64,000 nt of DNA. It comes from Numida meleagris (taxonomy: Eukaryota; Chordata; Aves; Galliformes; Numididae). The stretch spans positions 27,949,638 through 28,013,637 of the forward strand of contig NC_034414.1 of the NCBI RefSeq assembly GCF_002078875.1, in the 5' to 3' direction. A model generated the notes under the pieces. It was given only the letters and a program-made list of their open reading frames with translations. It did no database searches and had not been told where the DNA came from. The stretch's first letter is position 1; each line of letters opens with the position of its first letter. A program made the translations under genes and the position numbers. Below, piece by piece: positions 1-14,038 of this stretch.

Positions 1-544
1 CTTGTGAATTTTCAGATAACACCAAGATGTGAGGAGATGCTGGGGTGTATTGAAAGATGGGGCTAGAAGTCCAAAGTGTCCCCACAGACTGGAGGAGTGC
101 CCTAAAAAAATTAGGATGCAGTCTGGAAGGGGCCAGTGAAAGGTGCTAAAATTAGGCAGAAAAACAAAACATCCCACACTGGTATGGGGGAAACCAACTG
201 GTTGAAGGACAATTCTGCAGAAACTAATCTGGGGAATGATCCACATCACATCAGTCAACAAGGCAACACCATTAATGAAAAAAATTGCACACCAGCATGT
301 ATAAAAAGAAGTTTGCAAGAAACATGAGTAATGTGTCTAATTTTGGATACCAGTCTTGCAAGAAAATGTGGATAGAAGCTGCAGAAGGACACCAGCAATA
401 ATAACTGGTGTAGAGGAGACAAAGTGTAAACCTTAAAGAAGACAGTGAGGGAAACCAGTCTTACAATGTTCACGTATATAAAAAGAAAAAAGCCCTGCCA
501 CATGAAGTAGAGTATAACCAGGATACAATCAGTTCTTCTTGTAT

Positions 545-800
545 TCACGAAGTAAGAAGAGGGCTTAAATTTTAGCAGGAAAGATTCTTACTAGGAAGAA
601 CTTCCTAATACTGAAAAGATAAACACTGAAATAGACTGCTCAGAGAAGCTGTGGAGGATCTTAGCTTTGAAAGTGTGGAAGAACAGTTTGTATAAAAGTT
701 ACCTGGCATATGCATTACCTGCACCCTTGCACCATGCTTGAGCATGGATAGAAGACTTCAGAATTTCTGTCCAGCTCTGCAATCCTGTTACTGATTGTGC
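545..800 (+). mobile_element. Old CR1-like LINE 3' fragment
   Basis: The stretch reads like the 3' part of avian CR1: an aggaagaacttcctaa segment, then a segment like the usual 'ctgcccagagaagctgtgga' (here gactgctcagagaagctgtg), then diverged tail sequence. It is heavily mutated and has lost the ATTCTATG terminal repeats. The sequence before it (about 1-545) may belong to the same element, but I cannot match it. Confidence 0.5.
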
Positions 801-1484
801 TGTCACACTGGCAACACGAACTTGGTTCTCCCAATGCCACCATGTATTGCTCAATCCCCTCAGAAAGTTCTGCTGAAGGAGGTTGCTTTGACATCCTCCA
901 AGCTAGACTTCTGAATACATAAGCACTTAGTAACAGCAGGCATTAATGACTTCTGCCTTTGATGTGTTTTGGGTTAGGGTTCCTATATCTCAGACTTTTC
1001 TAATTTTTAAGAACGTTTAAGATGTGTTCATTATTTCAAAATGATTCTTAAGTTACTTTGCGGCAAATCTCCAGTGATTTCTGTTTGTTTGTTTGTTTTG
1101 TCACAGATCCAGTGGTACAACACAAGAAGTTTTCCTCCAAAGGGCCAAACCTTTGGGAAGCAAAGAATTTCTGACAACTTTTCATCTGATCCTCATAGCT
1201 TCTGTTTTGAAAAAGAGTATTTTGACCTACCTGTTCCTGTAGTTACTAGTCCTTCAAATTAAAACCACCAATTTACTGAAAATTCGTAGCTGGTAGTAGT
1301 TAAAACCTAGATGTCAAGCAAATAAGAAGTGTTTTCTGAAGCCAAAATCTATATCTGGCTGTGGATCAGTAAATCTTTATTCAGCCAAAACAGAGATTGT
1401 TTTCATATTTCATCTTCTAATTTCCATGCCTTTGATTTTCCCAGCCAGGAGATGTAGGAGCAAAGTCCTAGAAAACCATTGGTG

Positions 1485-1546
1485 AGACAAGAGCTTCAAT
1501 CAGCTTTTGATGCCTAGACAAGAGCTTCAGTCAGCTTTTAACACCT
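1485..1546. repeat. 31-bp direct tandem duplication
   Basis: Two adjacent copies start at 1485 and 1516, each opening AGACAAGAGCTTCA and differing at a handful of positions. A third copy is not present beyond a few bases. A further 10-bp tandem duplicate (tagtccagtc twice) lies at about 1754-1773. Confidence 0.85.
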
Positions 1547-1670
1547 AGATCATTTTATTCTATAATCTCCATAAGTACTTATTCCTCCTGCAGCCACATG
1601 AGGAGAGATGGGAATCCCTTGTTTGTTTTTGCCAAGGCTGTTGTTGTTGATCTGCCAGGTTAAATCCCCC

Positions 1671-1695
1671 TAGAGTGGAGGCTTCCTCCACTCTA
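1671..1695. repeat. Perfect 11-bp inverted repeat, 3-base loop
   Basis: TAGAGTGGAGG (1671-1681) is followed by loop CTT and then its exact reverse complement (1685-1695). It lies in the presumed TTC9 intron and could fold in the primary transcript. There is no evidence of function. Confidence 0.8.
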
Positions 1696-2634
1696 ACTTT
1701 ATATTTGTCTAGTAATCTTTGACCTGTCTGTATCTTTTAGAATCAGGAGTCATCTAGTCCAGTCTAGTCCAGTCAACATGACTTTAGATATGTTTGACCT
1801 TCAGTTCTGCTGTTCGAGTTGCTATTTATTTCACCACTCCTTCCTTGTTTGTTTTTCCATGTATTTCACCTTGCATTGCTTTACTCTCTCACTGCTATGC
1901 CGTCTTCACTTCATATCCTTTCTTCCTTTGGCCTTCTGCTGGTATTGCCACCCACTGGAGGAATCTGGTCTCTTGGGTTGTTTATACAAGGGAAAGTACA
2001 CACAATTTTATCAGATATCAGCAATATCAGATGGTGACAACCATCTGGTGAGTGCCTGAACTTCAATAGCTGTCCGGATCTAACACGTGCAATCAAATGT
2101 TTTATGACTGTTAACAGAGTAAACTATAGGAACTACTACAGAATGAAATAAAGCCCTTAATAGAAAGACGGCTTTCTATTAAGCCCACTGAGACACAGAG
2201 GGTATTTCTTTAAGTAGGGAGAATCTAGGGAGGGACTGATGGATCTCAAGTTGCCTTCTCTGCTGCAGGGCAAAGCCACCATTGCTAGGTGTGGTTTGCT
2301 GAATAAACAGCTGACAGCAGGGGTGTGAAATGCATCTAGTGCAGCTTGAAGGCTCTCAAATGAGGTTGCTGACAATCACGCATGCCACAACTGCCTCAGG
2401 CTCAGCTTACTGTAGCAAGTTTAATTTGGGCTGAGAGCTAATGCTCCATCTTGTGCCATAGCAGGGCTGGGAGATGTGGCTGCATAACATCTGTGTGCTG
2501 TGCCCTGCCGTGCTGAGCCACAGCTCACCTCACCTCCCAGGACACGGGGAAACACAACTGCAGAATCTGCTAAGGAAGGGCTTGGAAGTGGACTGTCTGA
2601 GGCCACTGCTTTTTTGTCTTCAGACCATGTATGT

Positions 2635-3420
2635 GGGCCAACTTGGAAGTAATGCCTCCTAGTTATTTCCATGGAAACTACAACAGATACAAAGAGCACA
2701 ATAACATTGTTTGATAGAGCAAATTCTCAGCTGTGAAACACTATTTTTCAATGTAGTCACTGATGTTACATATGAATTTTTGCTATCAATGAACAAGAAC
2801 CTGCATGCTATGCTCATAAAAATCTGCACCAATGGAGTGACCCAGTGTTTCACAGATGCTATGATGGCACCACGGCTAGGAAAATGTTTCCGTTCCCATT
2901 TGAGCATTTGTGGGACCCACCTCGTTGTAAATCTTGAGATTCCAATGCCATCAGCATCATTTCCAATGCACTGAAGCCAATATTCACCTCTGTACACAGC
3001 TCCCTGATCATCATCTGCCAGTTCATGTAGATGAGCTGATTGAGACATTATTTCATGGTGTGACAGCTGTGAATGGCCATCCGGAACGTGTCTTATCTTT
3101 TGCTCTTGCCACTGCTGAAACGCACCAGTGCTCACATCCATTGTTTGGTCTCCATAAATGTTCAGGAAGCATCAATGAATGTCAGTGGGTGCCATTTTTT
3201 CCACATGGAGGAACTCACTGACACACCTTTGCTTCATCTGCGCTTCTATGTCAGTTGCTATTTGTCAGACTGCCCCTTTGCTGCCATCTGTCACATGGCA
3301 ACAAAATGTAATGGAACACTGGAGGGAAGGTTCAACCTCTACTGCCATACTGCCAACATCCGCTTCTGACATTGTAGGCCAACATAATAAAATAGGAGGC
3401 ATTACTTTTGGAGCAGCCCT
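2635..3420 (-). mobile_element. Decayed mariner-type DNA transposon (Galluhop-like), internally deleted
   Basis: The ends are inverted repeats: AAGTAATGCCTCCTA at 2647-2661 is the exact reverse complement of 3393-3407, and similarity extends a little outwards. On the minus strand, a broken frame starting at 3141 contains TRWVPQML (about 2900-2930), which matches the WVPHxL motif of mariner transposases, preceded by sequence like their N-terminal helix-turn-helix part. After that motif the frame changes and runs into sequence like the extreme C-terminus. The DD34D catalytic core does not fit in the roughly 785 bp present, so the copy is non-autonomous. Chicken Galluhop is the family I would expect; the family name is inference. 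Confidence 0.7.
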
Positions 3421-3471
3421 CCTACAATTGATAGAGATGAAATGGTTTTTTTTGCCTTTTTTTTTGTCTGG

Positions 3472-3492
3472 TTTTTTTTTTTTTTTTTTTTT
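3472..3492. repeat. Poly(T) tract
   Basis: About 21 consecutive T lie just beyond the right end of the mariner remnant, with shorter T runs before them. The tract could be simple drift or an old insertion tail. Confidence 0.9.
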
Positions 3493-6051
3493 AATTTTAT
3501 TCCTCCTGAGCTCTCCCTAGCTGAGAAAACTTACTGGCAAGAAGGAGAGGTTGAATGGGGAGGAACATTTCCTTCATTAAAATAATAACCCAATCACATG
3601 TGTAGCCCAAAGCCTTTGCATTTTAATAAGGTTCTGAAACAGAAAGCAGCCTTTATGGCCTCTGTGGGAGGGATGGAGAGAACAAGAACAGACACAACCA
3701 GAGGCAGACGATGCCCAAGTCAACTGTTTCCTTGCTAACTGAAGAGCGAGAGGTAAAAATCAAAGTTCTGAAAACTTTATTTTCCTTAAAATAGCACTGA
3801 ACAAATGTACAAAGAAAAGCGGTTTGTCAGCACAGCTGGCTCTGTTGGGCTGTGCCACCTGGCTGGGCTCTGCCTGCCAATGCAAGCTGAGCTTAAGCTT
3901 CACCTTTTTGTGTGGTTGGGCCTCTAGTGTCCTCATCTCTTCCTTGCCCTCCCTTTTATACTATATGAACATAGTACATTTTGAGATAACTGCCACTCCA
4001 TCAAATCCAGCTAGGCAACAGGTTGGAAGGTTATTGAGAGGGGCCTGACAGGCCAAACACAGCAAACATGCTTGCTTATGACTCATTTCCTTTGGAAATC
4101 AGGCTGAAAACGAATAAACTAAAGGCTGGAGCGATGATTCAGTGTATTATTTGCTTGAGAAAGCCAGGGTTTGAACTGTGCAGGAGCATAAGCCACTCTT
4201 CTAATCAGATGTCTGCTCTTTAATATAAGCTGTGGCAAAGTGCTTCAGGTTAAGATCCCAGATTGTTCCCAAACTTTTTGCTGGCAGTGGAAGAATGATG
4301 TAGAGTGTGTCTGATCAGAAGTGCAAGGGCAACTTCCACCCCAAGTAAGGGGCTTGTTTTCAGACACCAGCAATCAGGAATCACTGTACTAGGTCAGGCC
4401 AGTAATCTGGTTCTCTGTCCTGACCGTGTGCCTTTTCACTTATGCTAGGGGATACGAGGATATACCAAGAAATATACAACAGCTAAACAAGTTGAAGTGG
4501 GTTCTGCTGACATATATAGGTCTGGTAATAGAAATCACCAGTAGAACACCTCAGGAATTCATTTCATGATTGAGCCTTAGTGCTTTTCTAGGAGTGCTCT
4601 ACTGATGCTGTGAAGTTGGAAGGTGTTGTAAAAAGGATGACCATGTCGTATAAAAAGATCTACATGACCTGGTAGGTGGTGTTAAATTTATGTGGAATGG
4701 AAATCAGTAATACAAAACTTAAAATCATGCTCTTTGGACTTAAGGCAAGAATTTCTGCTTGAATTTGTGAGCTTGTGAGGTGGAAACAGCCAAAGAGGAA
4801 AAGGATGTGAATATGCTAGTTGGTCACAGGATGACTGAGTCACTTACGTGACATGGCCATGGAAAGGGAAATTAAAATCTCAGAAGTCTATTCATAAATC
4901 CAGACCAGTTAGCAGTGGTTATCAACCATGAAAATGTAATATTTGCTTTACAGTTTTTATCCTATCTAATATAGCATCGCATGTTCTGATTAGTTATGTG
5001 TCTAAGCCTTCTTTTCTAACCTTATTCGGTTCTTTAACTCCATGATACCTTCTGGCATTGTGCTTCAATTTAATCAGGCCTGAGTTTTAAAATTTATTTT
5101 GTATTCATCTATTAATTTAATTTACCCTCCACCCCATGAGCAAAGCTCCTGAGCTGCCTCAGTCTGAGCCCCATCACAGTAGATAGAGAATGTATAAAGG
5201 AAAGTGTGTGTATTTTCTTTGTGCTTCCAGTATAGGTGAGGATCTTACGCTGCTCTGGTTTCTTTGCAACATGAATGCACTACTGCGTCTTGAGCAATTA
5301 ATCACTGCAAATCATTTAAGAGGCTAGTAATCTGGGATTTGAATTATGCTAGCATTAAAAAAGTATGGTGACTGAAGAAGAAGTTGAGGCTTAACTCTGC
5401 ACCGTGCTGTTTGATGAGAGAATCTTGCTAGAGGCATGGGATGGAGGATCTGATTTATTCTTCTGGAAATAAGAGACAAAAAAAAAAAAAAGAGGTGCGG
5501 TTGCAGAGCAACAGCTATAGCTAGTGCTGACTTTCAACAATCATCCTAGAATAACAGACTCCTTTCCTCATGGTTCTGTTTTTGCAAGATTAACTGATGG
5601 CCTCCCCAAGTAGCTCATATTTGGGAGAGGCTACAGCTATTGCATGGAGCCCACCTATTACCTGAAAGAATGGAAGAAACATAGGTCTTCCTGTCCACTC
5701 CCTTTCTGGGAGCAGGAGTGGAGGAGAAGAATGCTAAACTGTTTCTTCCCTGCAGTTGGCTGAAAGATTGTTCTGTATATTATGAAGATCCTTTTCCTAT
5801 CAGGGTGAATTAGTGGGTTATATGGTGACTGCAGGGATAGCACAGCACACTGGAGGTAGAAGTTGGTTAGTCACGCCAGCCCAGGAATAGCCAAAGGAAG
5901 TGCTAAGGGTCTAACATAAATTTTCAAGTCCAGACAACTCCTCTGCCTTGAATTTGCTTTCAGGAGTAAATTTCTTCTCCCACACACCACACTGGGGAGT
6001 GTGCAGGACAAGGATATACTAGCGCTTGTTTTCTGCTCTCCCCTCCATCTG

Positions 6052-6086
6052 CTCCAGGTAGCAGCAAACAGTTCTGCTACCTGGAG
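6052..6086. repeat. Perfect 13-bp inverted repeat, 9-base loop
   Basis: CTCCAGGTAGCAG (6052-6064) and its exact reverse complement (6074-6086) flank a 9-base loop. By simple counting, a 13-bp perfect match at this spacing is expected far less than once in 64 kb of random sequence. It sits in the presumed TTC9 intron and would fold in RNA from either strand. At 35 nt it is too short for a typical microRNA precursor. Confidence 0.85.
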
Positions 6087-6222
6087 TTGAAAGCAAAGTC
6101 TTTCAAGCTGGACCTAAGATAAACGTATTGAGCTGAGCTGAGCTGAAATCATGTTATGCATGTCAAGCCTTACAGATGCATGAGGTGGGTAGCGAATCTC
6201 CACCACTGCATGATTATGTCCT

Positions 6223-6249
6223 AGCAAGAGGGCCTTCATCCCTCTTGCT
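6223..6249. repeat. 10-bp inverted repeat, 7-base loop
   Basis: AGCAAGAGGG (6223-6232) and CCCTCTTGCT (6240-6249) pair perfectly around the loop CCTTCAT. It is the second of three hairpins within about 250 bases. Confidence 0.8.
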
Positions 6250-6287
6250 TTACAGAACGAAATGACTTCAGGCAAGGTAGATACCTC

Positions 6288-6305
6288 ACTTGAGTTTCCT
6301 CAAGT
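6288..6305. repeat. 7-bp inverted repeat, 4-base loop
   Basis: ACTTGAG and CTCAAGT pair around TTTC. Alone this is unremarkable; it is listed because it follows the two stronger hairpins closely. Confidence 0.7.
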
Positions 6306-9300
6306 AGGAAATGAGCCATTTAGACCCTGATGCAGCCAGGCCAGATTAACACCAGGGGCATGAAGACTGACAGTTGTAATCGGGGCATCACAGGAGCTTC
6401 GTAATCAAAATTTGAGGAAAACTAGCTTGGTGACTCTTTGCTGGCTGACCCAGCTGCTCCTTTCCAGCAGCTCCTAGGAAACTAGATCGACGGCTAGATT
6501 AGCAGAGTTTTACTGCTGCCACTCCGATAAGAAAGGAGGTGCTGCTGCCGTTGATGCAGAACAATCTTCATGACAGCCCCCTAAACTGGCAGCAAGGAAA
6601 CGCAATAGACAGCGCTCCTGCTAAAGTAAGAAAGAGAATGCAGAGCAGCGGTGAGAAAAGTCCTAGCTTTAGTGAGGCTGAAGTTTTACCTGTCAAAAAT
6701 GGATGTACTGGAGGTGTCGCAGCAGAGATGTGTTTTAAAGAGAGCCAGGAAAGGAGAAAAGGCCCAGCCTGAACTAATATACCACAGGTAAAATCAGCTG
6801 TGAGGAATCAGGTGCATCAAGATGCTGTGGGGCAGAGCCTGTGAACACAGAGGATGAGAGAGCTTCACTGGCAAAATGGGAACGGGGCCTGGAAAGGGAC
6901 AGAACTTTGCCTGTGGGACAAAAAGTCTGTGTTGCAACCAGGAGGGCATGCAGAAGGACACGAGTGGGAAGGGCACTGACTGCGTGAGCAGCCCCAACTC
7001 CTGAGCAGAGAGACGTGACGGGAGAACTGGGTACGCAGGGCAAAGCCAAGGAGAAGCAGATGGTGCTATCCAGCCTATAAGCCTCAGGGTGATGGCATGT
7101 CAAGAATTTCAGAGAGTGAGGAGAATAGAGTGGATTTTGAAGTAAAGATCATGACATTAGCTGTTGCCTATGGATAATAACAGATGAGCTCTGGCACGTC
7201 AAGCTATGACAGATAAAATCATTGCTCCCAGCTGTCCCTTCTGCCATGGGTTATTGCAGAGAAAACGTGACTGCCTAATTCACTCCATGGATTGTCTCAG
7301 GATGATTTCCAGCATGGCCCTAATCTCAGAATGGTTTTGCTGAGGTGGGACCTCACGGCTCCAACCCCACCTTCCAGAGCTGCCAAGCACAGCACAGCCG
7401 CCTGGGCAGGTGTACAAGAGCAGGGCCAGTCATATGCCTTCCTACCTCCTCCCCACCTCACCTGAGCCTGCCCCAGCTGAAGCTACCTCCAGCAGTTCCA
7501 GCGAAGCTTCCAGAAACTGCACTGACTCTACTGTCTTTGTTAAAGAAAAAAAAAGAATAGAAACGCTCCAAGCTACCACAAGATTTACCTGCATTCATCT
7601 ATCAATGTCTTATGTTTACTGTTTTCCATCCAAATGCAGTGCAGAAATGAACAAAAGGAGACAGATTCCTGAGCAGCTGTTAGTAACAACTACTTAGTTA
7701 ATGGTAGTTAATACTGACTCTTCTTCAAAACATTTTTAACCCTCAGTTTTAGTCACTGGTATGGTTACCTGAGTAAGCTGAAATCAAGATTAATAAACAG
7801 ATATATTTTATATATTCTATAATATACAGATATATTCCTCCTATATCACAATTTCTCACCTGCGAAGTAAGAGAACATAGAAGAAAATAGCCAGTAAATT
7901 TCCTCAAAACCTCGTTATGTAGTTCCTCTCTTTCTTAAATTTTGTTTCCTTAGTTTCACACTCTTTTGCATGCTATTTTCTGTATGATGGCACAGTGTCA
8001 GGAAGAAACTGGGACCTGGCAACACTTAGACCTCCAAATTTATTTATACCCTTTTCTTTTGCTATTTCTTTCCTTAAAGCAATCTCTTTTATTGAGTGTG
8101 CATTAGAACTCATCCTAAAATCCTAACATGAAATCTTCTGATGACCCTTCATACTTGGAGCACCAGTCATTCTGCTCACAGGACACTGATGGGGATGCAC
8201 CGATGAAGTGTTAGGCATTTCTAGGAGAATGGCTAGAAAAGCAAGTCTGGAGCTGGGTTAGAAATCTCTGGGTCTGAGCCCAACTGAACAGGAGGAAAAG
8301 AAAGACGCTCCACCTGCTGAACCATGGAAAGGTGGCCTAGCTCCCAGAAAAGAAGGTAACCATGGAGCTCACAGGTGTATTTAGCAATAGGTTGGGGACC
8401 AGCTTTGATTTTCACATGAGGCTTTTTTGAACCACCTGAACCATCTCCAGAACAGCACTGACAGAGGAGGAAGAGGCTGTGATTCACTGCGGGACTCCTG
8501 AGGGAGGAAACTGCAGGACAGCATTTCAGAAGAGGATGGAGTAAAGCTGGGAGGAGGTGCTACTACAGACCTCACAGAAAGCATACCAACGCACACCTCA
8601 AGGAGGAGAACAACCTGTAGTCTTTAGGTAAACAAGTTAACCACTGCTCTGTGTTCCAGAAAAAGCTTTGTGATTTTTGATGTCTCCTGCTTCACCTCTT
8701 ATGATGAACTGTAGTTAGCCTTGGACCCATCTCAGCTCACCATAACTGCAGCTCTGCAGGGCAGTCTGGCAAAGGGCTCTGTACCTTAACAACACCTTGT
8801 TTCAGGCAAATGGTGACAAAATCAGCTGGGACAAGGCAACTGGACATCTCTGCTAGAAGTGGCTGCAAGAACACCTGCCACCACCAGAGCCTCAAGTTTT
8901 GAAAAGGCTTGGGAAGAAGAGTGAAATATAGAGACAAAAATGCATCTTCTGCCTCAGCAAGAGAGGTGCTGTCAGACATACTTAGATTTGAAAGTATTTC
9001 CATCCTATCCTCTCAATGTATAGGAAACTCCTCCCGGAGCAGGGAGAATTTTGTTCTCCAAAATAAAAAGGGAACAGGCAAATACAGAGGATTTTTACAG
9101 ACTAATTCATGGCAATGGCTTCAAATCCCACTTAATTAAATACATGTTGGGGTATGGGCCTATCATTAAAATGCTTCACAGTCACTTGTATTCATTCTGT
9201 GCTTTGACTGCACCTATGAGGAACAATTGCATCAGGCCTGTTCAACAGAATCCCATCACTCTGGTTGGGCAGACGCATCTAAATTAAAAGTGTCAGGAAA

Positions 9301-9394
9301 CTCCCACCTCAGTTAGTAAAAACACAGCCACATCTTGCTCGTGTTTGCTGCTCTCTCTTTTTCCCATTGCATGACATTCTTATCAAGCGTTTTT

Positions 9395-9413
9395 TTGTTG
9401 TTGTTGTTGTTGA
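9395..9413. repeat. (TTG)n microsatellite
   Basis: About six TTG units follow a short T run. Confidence 0.85.
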
Positions 9414-12400
9414 TGCAGCATGTAAAAAACTTCACATCAAGCAACAATCCAAGGCTGCTTTAACACCCACAGCAATGTGCCCTGGTAGAGTCTGTACTTG
9501 TTAACTGCTATATACTGGGGTGGGATTTTAGTAGAGGCTCCTTTTGAGGAGTCATAGTGGGTGGTCAGTGCAGACAAGTTTTAGCATCTTTTCTCATACG
9601 TAGTTGTATTTTCAGTTGGATTAAGGTTCCTTGTCTCAGAGGGACTACTCACTGAAGGCTGTACTTGCTGTCCAGGCTGAGACCCAGATTGGATGACTAT
9701 GCTTTGTAATACTCTGCAGCTATGTGTGTCCTCTTGCCTGGACTCCTGTACTAAACTAAGCGTACTTCAATGGAGATGAACACGTTACACTTAATTGACA
9801 TTCGTGTAATTAGCAAAGCCTTCCAGCACTCCCAAGAGGTCATCAATGCAGATGTATACACTGAGGTTCAAAGAATGAAATTTTGGTGAAACTAATACAA
9901 CTGGTCAGCACAGAGAGGTGGAATGGAACATCCACATCTCCCAGCATCACTCCCTATCCCTTGTTCTGTCTCTGCTTCTGCTTTTCCTGCCAAGATTAGC
10001 TCGAGTATTTCTGCATGCTTGGGAAAACCAACCAAGGTTTCCTTATCACACCGCAATGTTCCCTCACGAAAAAGCTTAAAACTATGCTTACCCTGTGTAT
10101 TTTGCTGCTTTGGAAGGACTGGGACTTATTCCCCTCTGCAGAGCAGACACAGTCCTTTTGATCCTTTTGGGCAGATCCTTTGAAACCTTAGGGCAGTAAT
10201 GCTGGAATAAATTATTGGTGCGTTAAATGGGGTAGTCATTGCATTTGTAGCAGGTAAATGCTCTCTACCTGCTTGCGGTTCAAAGAGCATTTTAGTTTCA
10301 ACTATGCACAAGATGGTGTATGAGTGGAAAGGAGACTAGGACATGAGCGGAATTTGGCCAGCTTGTTTTTCTGCAGGCATTGTTCCTACATTCATCTTTA
10401 TTTTCAAAGAATACAAACCACTGACTTGGGAAAGCTCGGTTGAATGCACCACCAGGACTGGATCGTGGTTCCTGTTCTTTATTTTTCAAATGGGCTGAGA
10501 GAAGCAAAAAGAGGTCAAGTGACTTCCTCAAGGTCAGAGACCGTCAGTGAGTCATAAAGAAATGACTGTTTGCCTCACAGCCCTGCATTCATTCTGCGAG
10601 GCTGTGCACTGCTGGTAGGATTTTTCTTTGCCTACCGCAGCGATTTCTGGGAGCCCTGACCATGCTGCTGCCCTTGCGTCCGGCAACGCAATCAGATGGA
10701 CGTAGGGAAAAACAAAGGGCTCTCAGCTGGGTTGTGCAAATGTGGGGTGACTGTCTTTAAAGTGAAACTCTTGGGGCTGGCCCTGCAGCCCAGCCCATAG
10801 TTTGGTGAAGGAAATGTGAGCAGTACTGCCGACGGCCAGCAGTGAAAATCCTAGGCCAACTTAAAATTTTAAAAAATTACAGGAATTTACAGACCAGCTG
10901 GCTTTGGAATCCTTTGTGATGGGCTTAAATAGTTTTTAGGGGTGCCTCATGGCTCCATAAGCAGAAACTTGAGAAAATGCACCAAATATTGTGGCGCTCT
11001 GATTAAAGGCAAGAATGAGCCGCCCTGACCTGTATTATGGGAAGTGTCTGTTGAAGGTGCTCCACATGAATCCGTAACTTTACATTCTGCAAAGCAATAA
11101 ATGCACTGACAACAGTTCAGTGTTGGCCCGCACGCTCTTACGTAATCAGTCAGATTAAAATACAAACCAACTCCAATCGTACTCTTTGTGGGCACAGCCT
11201 TCACCCATCAGATTGTCCCAAATCCCCTCTGGGTGTGTATTTCTCACCCGCTTGTTTGGCCAAGTGCATTATAATCATAGCTGATGCGCTCCTCTGTCTG
11301 GCTCTAAGTAAGCAATTATGTGTGCACATCTATATTTACCATGCAAAACATCTCTGACAGGTGAATGTGTGCTGGCCGCGTGAAAGCAACAGTGCAAAAA
11401 CAAGGTGGGCTTCCTAACTACTGAGCTTGGAGAGCAAGCGGAGGTGCTGAAGGAACTCAGTAATAAGGACGCTCAGATGACAGCTGCTAATGCTATCGGG
11501 TACAAATCAGAGCTAAGTGAAAAACTGCCTTCTCTAGAATTAACATGCATGGCTGTTACGCTCTCTGCACTATGCAATGCAGATTTATTTATTTTAAAAA
11601 CAGCTCGAGGCACCCAGTCAGTGCTCAGAAGCAGAACGCCCTGCGTCTCCTCTCTTCCCCACGTACAATAACCCTGACTGCTCCTACGACAACAGGCACT
11701 GGAGCCGGAGCCCACTGCGAAGAGAATCCGCTGGCTCCCACTTCACCACTCTGTTACAGAATACAGCCCCACTGCTGCACCTCGTGAAGTTTCTATTAGG
11801 AAGGTGTACTAACTGTTATGACAGTTCTGGAGGAGCTCCCTCCCACCCCTCTCCTTCCCTTCAGACACTAATTCACAGATCCTCCTGCGAAGTGGGAGCT
11901 CTGAGGCTGTGCGGGGAGGAGCAGCACTGCAGTTTATTCAGCTGCACGTTCCCCTCTCCAACAGGGGCACTTCCTTCAGGCAGAGCAGCACACCCTGCTC
12001 AGCGTCTCCGAGGCAAATCCTGCTCTCTGCTCTCTGCTGCCCATCTACCAAAAACAAGTAACGCTGTGAGCAAAAGAGCACCCTGACCCGCTGCCAGTTT
12101 ACCCCAGGGAAAGTACTGTCTGTACCTCCAGGGTCAACTGTTGTCATCTCTCCTTGTGTTCACACCAGTTAAATTTAGGTGAAATCTGTTCAAATGTAGG
12201 CTAAAGATGGAGCAGGTTTTTCACATCAGACTGCTACCGCTGACAGAATCAAATACAATCAGCACTGAAAAAAATTCCCTGCAGAAACCAGAAGAAGCAA
12301 AACAACGTGGACAACAACCATCCTGCATGAGGACCCTGCGGGCACTGTGCGCATCTCCAGTGAGCAGAACTTGTGTGCACAGCAAAGTGGCACCGGGGTA

Positions 12401-13595
12401 AGCCCGGCCCTTCTGCCGTGCCCCTGCTGAGGCTCGGCACTGACAGCGAGCAGAGGTATTCCTGGGAGTACTCTGCAAACCCACAAGCACTCTGTGCGGA
12501 ATTGTTTGTAGCATGATGGGCTCTGCACAACTCCACTAATCTCAGCAAGCCCTGCCAGATACAATGGGTTTTAATAAACCCGTGAACAGGAATTCTGTGA
12601 GAGACAAAATTACAGCTGTGCAATTATGCTATCACTCTGGAATTTCACCTGCCTCTCCCTCCTCACAATTTCGACAGGCTTTTGAAGGAGGAATATCGGG
12701 AAACGTGATAAATGGGGGCTAAATTGTGCCCTCCGCTACATCCTAAAAGGCACACTGAGCATAACAGATTGGCATAGGTAAGACAGGAGAAGGTTCTGGC
12801 TTGATGTTTCAAACCCTGTTTGCTTTATTCTGCCTCTTTTTTTAGCCCTGGACAACAGGAACCAAAGCTCGCCAAGTATCTAGAAAGCCAGGAGCCAGGC
12901 GGCGGTGACAGCTGACACACCAGTGTCCTGATTTTCGCCATTTTTTCCCCAGGGATATAAAGGGTAGTGAGTGACCCTTCGTCCTTCGGAAAACATCAGA
13001 GCTTTATCAGTTTTGTCATTTTGTGCGCTTTGTTCAGGTTACGAACCCTCCCTACCCTCTATGTATGTAGCCACAAGTTTTTGTTTTAGGGGTGCTTTCT
13101 GGCTTGGAAAGAAAACATCCATGTGTTTCCTGGGAGCAGAAATGACCCCTGATCCCGCAGCGCTTGCTCGGGTGAAGCTCCTCAGCAGGGACTTCAGAAC
13201 GAAACCTCAAAGTGCGCCGATCCCCGGCCCTCCCCTCCATCTTCCCGCAGCACCTCTCCCAAGCAGATGGGAGGGATGAGCCCGCGTCTGCTGGCCACAG
13301 CTGCGACTGGCGCCTAGCGAAAAGCCAGCGCTATATTTGCCTTCAACTTTTATAGCTAAGGGGCCAGAAAACGCCTTTGATACCCTGTGCTATTCGGAGC
13401 TACCGCAGCAGCACCCAATCCCTTCCCCTGCTTTGCATCCGTCGCGGTGAGGGAGGCTCCCTGCCGTTCCGCCGCTTACAGGACCGGCTTTGGGCTGCGG
13501 CGCGGGGACCGGACCGGAGGACGCCCGTGGCTGCGGGGCAGCAGCGCACCGCCTCGGCTCAGCGGCCGCGGTTCTGCGCTCCGGGAGCCGCTCTA

Positions 13596-14038
<443 letters not shown>

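Noticed and set aside
2711..3221. Several plus-strand frames of 87-113 codons
   Set aside because: They are antisense to the mariner remnant.
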